Shown here: one piece after another, positions 63,308 to 64,000 of the stretch
Layout of the letters: every line of letters begins with the position of its first letter
Position numbering within the stretch: position 1 is the stretch's first letter
Origin: Moritella sp. 5
GTDB lineage: Bacteria > Pseudomonadota > Gammaproteobacteria > Enterobacterales > Moritellaceae
Length of the DNA stretch: 64,000 nucleotides
Assembly (NCBI RefSeq): GCF_018219455.1
Contig: NZ_CP056122.1
Span: 3,100,001-3,164,000 of the forward strand
Direction: 5' to 3'
The notes under the pieces: model-generated
What the model was told of the DNA's origin: nothing
Databases searched by the model: none
The model's input: only the letters and a program-made list of their open reading frames with translations
Program-made: the position numbers and the translations under genes

Positions 63308-64000
63308 TTAAACTGTACGGCGTGTCGCAACTGCTTCAGATAGCTGTGCCATCATAGTTTCAGTGTCAGCCCAACCAATACAAGCATCAGTGATACTTTG
63401 ACCGTAAGTTTCAACTTTACCGTTAACAAGATCTTGACGACCTTCAACTAAATGGCTCTCAACCATCACACCAAAGATACCTTTGTTACCAGCACTAATT
63501 TGACCAGAAACATCAGTTGAAACATCCATTTGTTTTTGGAATTTCTTTTCACTGTTAGCATGGCTAAAATCAATCATGATATTAACGTCTTGCTTAGCCG
63601 CTTCTAACTGAGTTGTAATTGTGGCTACATCGTCAGCAGAATAGTTTGTCGACTTATTGCCACCACGTAGAATAAGATGACAATCAGGATTACCTGCTGT
63701 TGAGATAATCGCAGAGTGACCAAATTTAGTGACAGATAAAAAATGGTGCGGCGCGTTTGCACTACCAATTGCATCGATAGCAACTTTAATTGTACCGTCT
63801 GTACCATTTTTGAAACCAACTGGGCAAGACATACCAGAAGCCAGTTCACGGTGAACCTGAGACTCTGTCGTACGTGCGCCAATTGCGCCCCAACTCATTA
63901 AATCACCGACATATTGCGGTGTGATCATATCTAAAAATTCACCCGCTGTTGGTAAACCCATTGCATTCACATCAAGCAATAGTTTACGTGCGATACGTAC
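63308..64000 (-). CDS. aroG: DAHP synthase, class I AroG/AroF/AroH type (partial)
   Basis: The C-terminal 230 residues; the gene continues past the right edge of the window. The enzyme joins phosphoenolpyruvate and erythrose 4-phosphate in the first step of aromatic amino acid synthesis. Seen: GLPTAGEFLDMITPQYVGDL, MSWGAIGARTTESQVHRELA, SCPVGFKNGTDGTIKVAIDA, HLILRGG, MIDFSHANS and GVMVESHLVEG, all conserved metal and substrate residues of the AroG family. Which feedback type (Phe, Tyr or Trp) it is depends on the missing N-terminal part. Confidence 0.93.
   Translation of the reverse strand, partial: VRIARKLLLDVNAMGLPTAGEFLDMITPQYVGDLMSWGAIGARTTESQVHRELASGMSCPVGFKNGTDGTIKVAIDAIGSANAPHHFLSVTKFGHSAIISTAGNPDCHLILRGGNKSTNYSADDVATITTQLEAAKQDVNIMIDFSHANSEKKFQKQMDVSTDVSGQISAGNKGIFGVMVESHLVEGRQDLVNGKVETYGQSITDACIGWADTETMMAQLSEAVATRRTV

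Noticed and set aside
1-64000. tRNA, rRNA or origin of replication
   Set aside because: No cloverleaf, conserved rRNA segment or DnaA-box cluster was noticed by eye on either strand; a tRNAscan/Rfam run would be decisive.

Overview
The window looks like chromosomal DNA from a marine, probably cold-adapted gammaproteobacterium. Low GC by eye, AcnD/PrpF-type propionate catabolism, a yejK/yejL-yejM locus, Gsk, PntAB, MetR-MetE and a fatty-acid desaturase divergent from a lipid A acyltransferase all fit a Moritella-like member of the Alteromonadales/Vibrionales. The genus is an inference from gene content; there is no rRNA in the window. I found no tRNA, rRNA or CRISPR array.

Layout. 0.1-1.8 kb: type II NADH dehydrogenase convergent with an LprI-like protein. 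1.9-8.9 kb: leftward methylcitrate operon gntR-prpB-prpC-acnD-prpF. 9.0-12.4 kb: a membrane methyltransferase, a BCCT transporter behind a perfect palindrome, then a decayed thiamine locus (truncated TPP riboswitch, thiD start fused out of frame to a tenA end). 12.5-17.9 kb: a nuclease plus cNMP/CBS/DUF294 gene pair, then PBP1b with a TPR lipoprotein resembling the PBP1b activator LpoP. 18.3-26.8 kb: a small outer-membrane barrel, two tandem OFA-family transporters, AspC and PntAB. 27.4-31.9 kb: an orphan protein, an OmpR/EnvZ-type two-component pair, a helical lipoprotein and a DUF3297 protein.

32.3-35.7 kb: a D-glutamate catabolism cassette (dgcR-dgcN-dgcA) ending beside a broken tyrosine integrase, so probably acquired. 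The dgcN leader carries a nested inverted repeat covering the ribosome binding site. 35.9-43.8 kb: a double-receiver regulator, divergent metR/metE with a MetR box, a Dabb protein, a choice-of-anchor I lipoprotein, a phasin-like protein and an unknown protein. 43.9-51.9 kb: yejK, yejL-yejM, a phosphoesterase, a GMC oxidoreductase, a GIY-YIG protein and DacB. 52-57.6 kb: Gsk, an unknown protein, a desaturase with a coiled-coil tail, an LpxL/LpxP acyltransferase on a TTG start, and the GTPase YlqF.

57.6-62.7 kb is the most obviously rearranged stretch. An RND efflux operon with a frameshifted small third gene and an IS66-like transposase fragment lies between intact ylqF and a decayed partial second copy of ylqF in the same orientation. 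This suggests integration at ylqF followed by decay. The window ends in an unknown protein and the 3' part of an AroG-type DAHP synthase gene.

Most genes are housekeeping or known accessory functions. The best leads are the ylqF-flanked RND segment, the PBP1b/LpoP pair, the dgc cassette with its leader structure, and the collapsed thiD-tenA locus.
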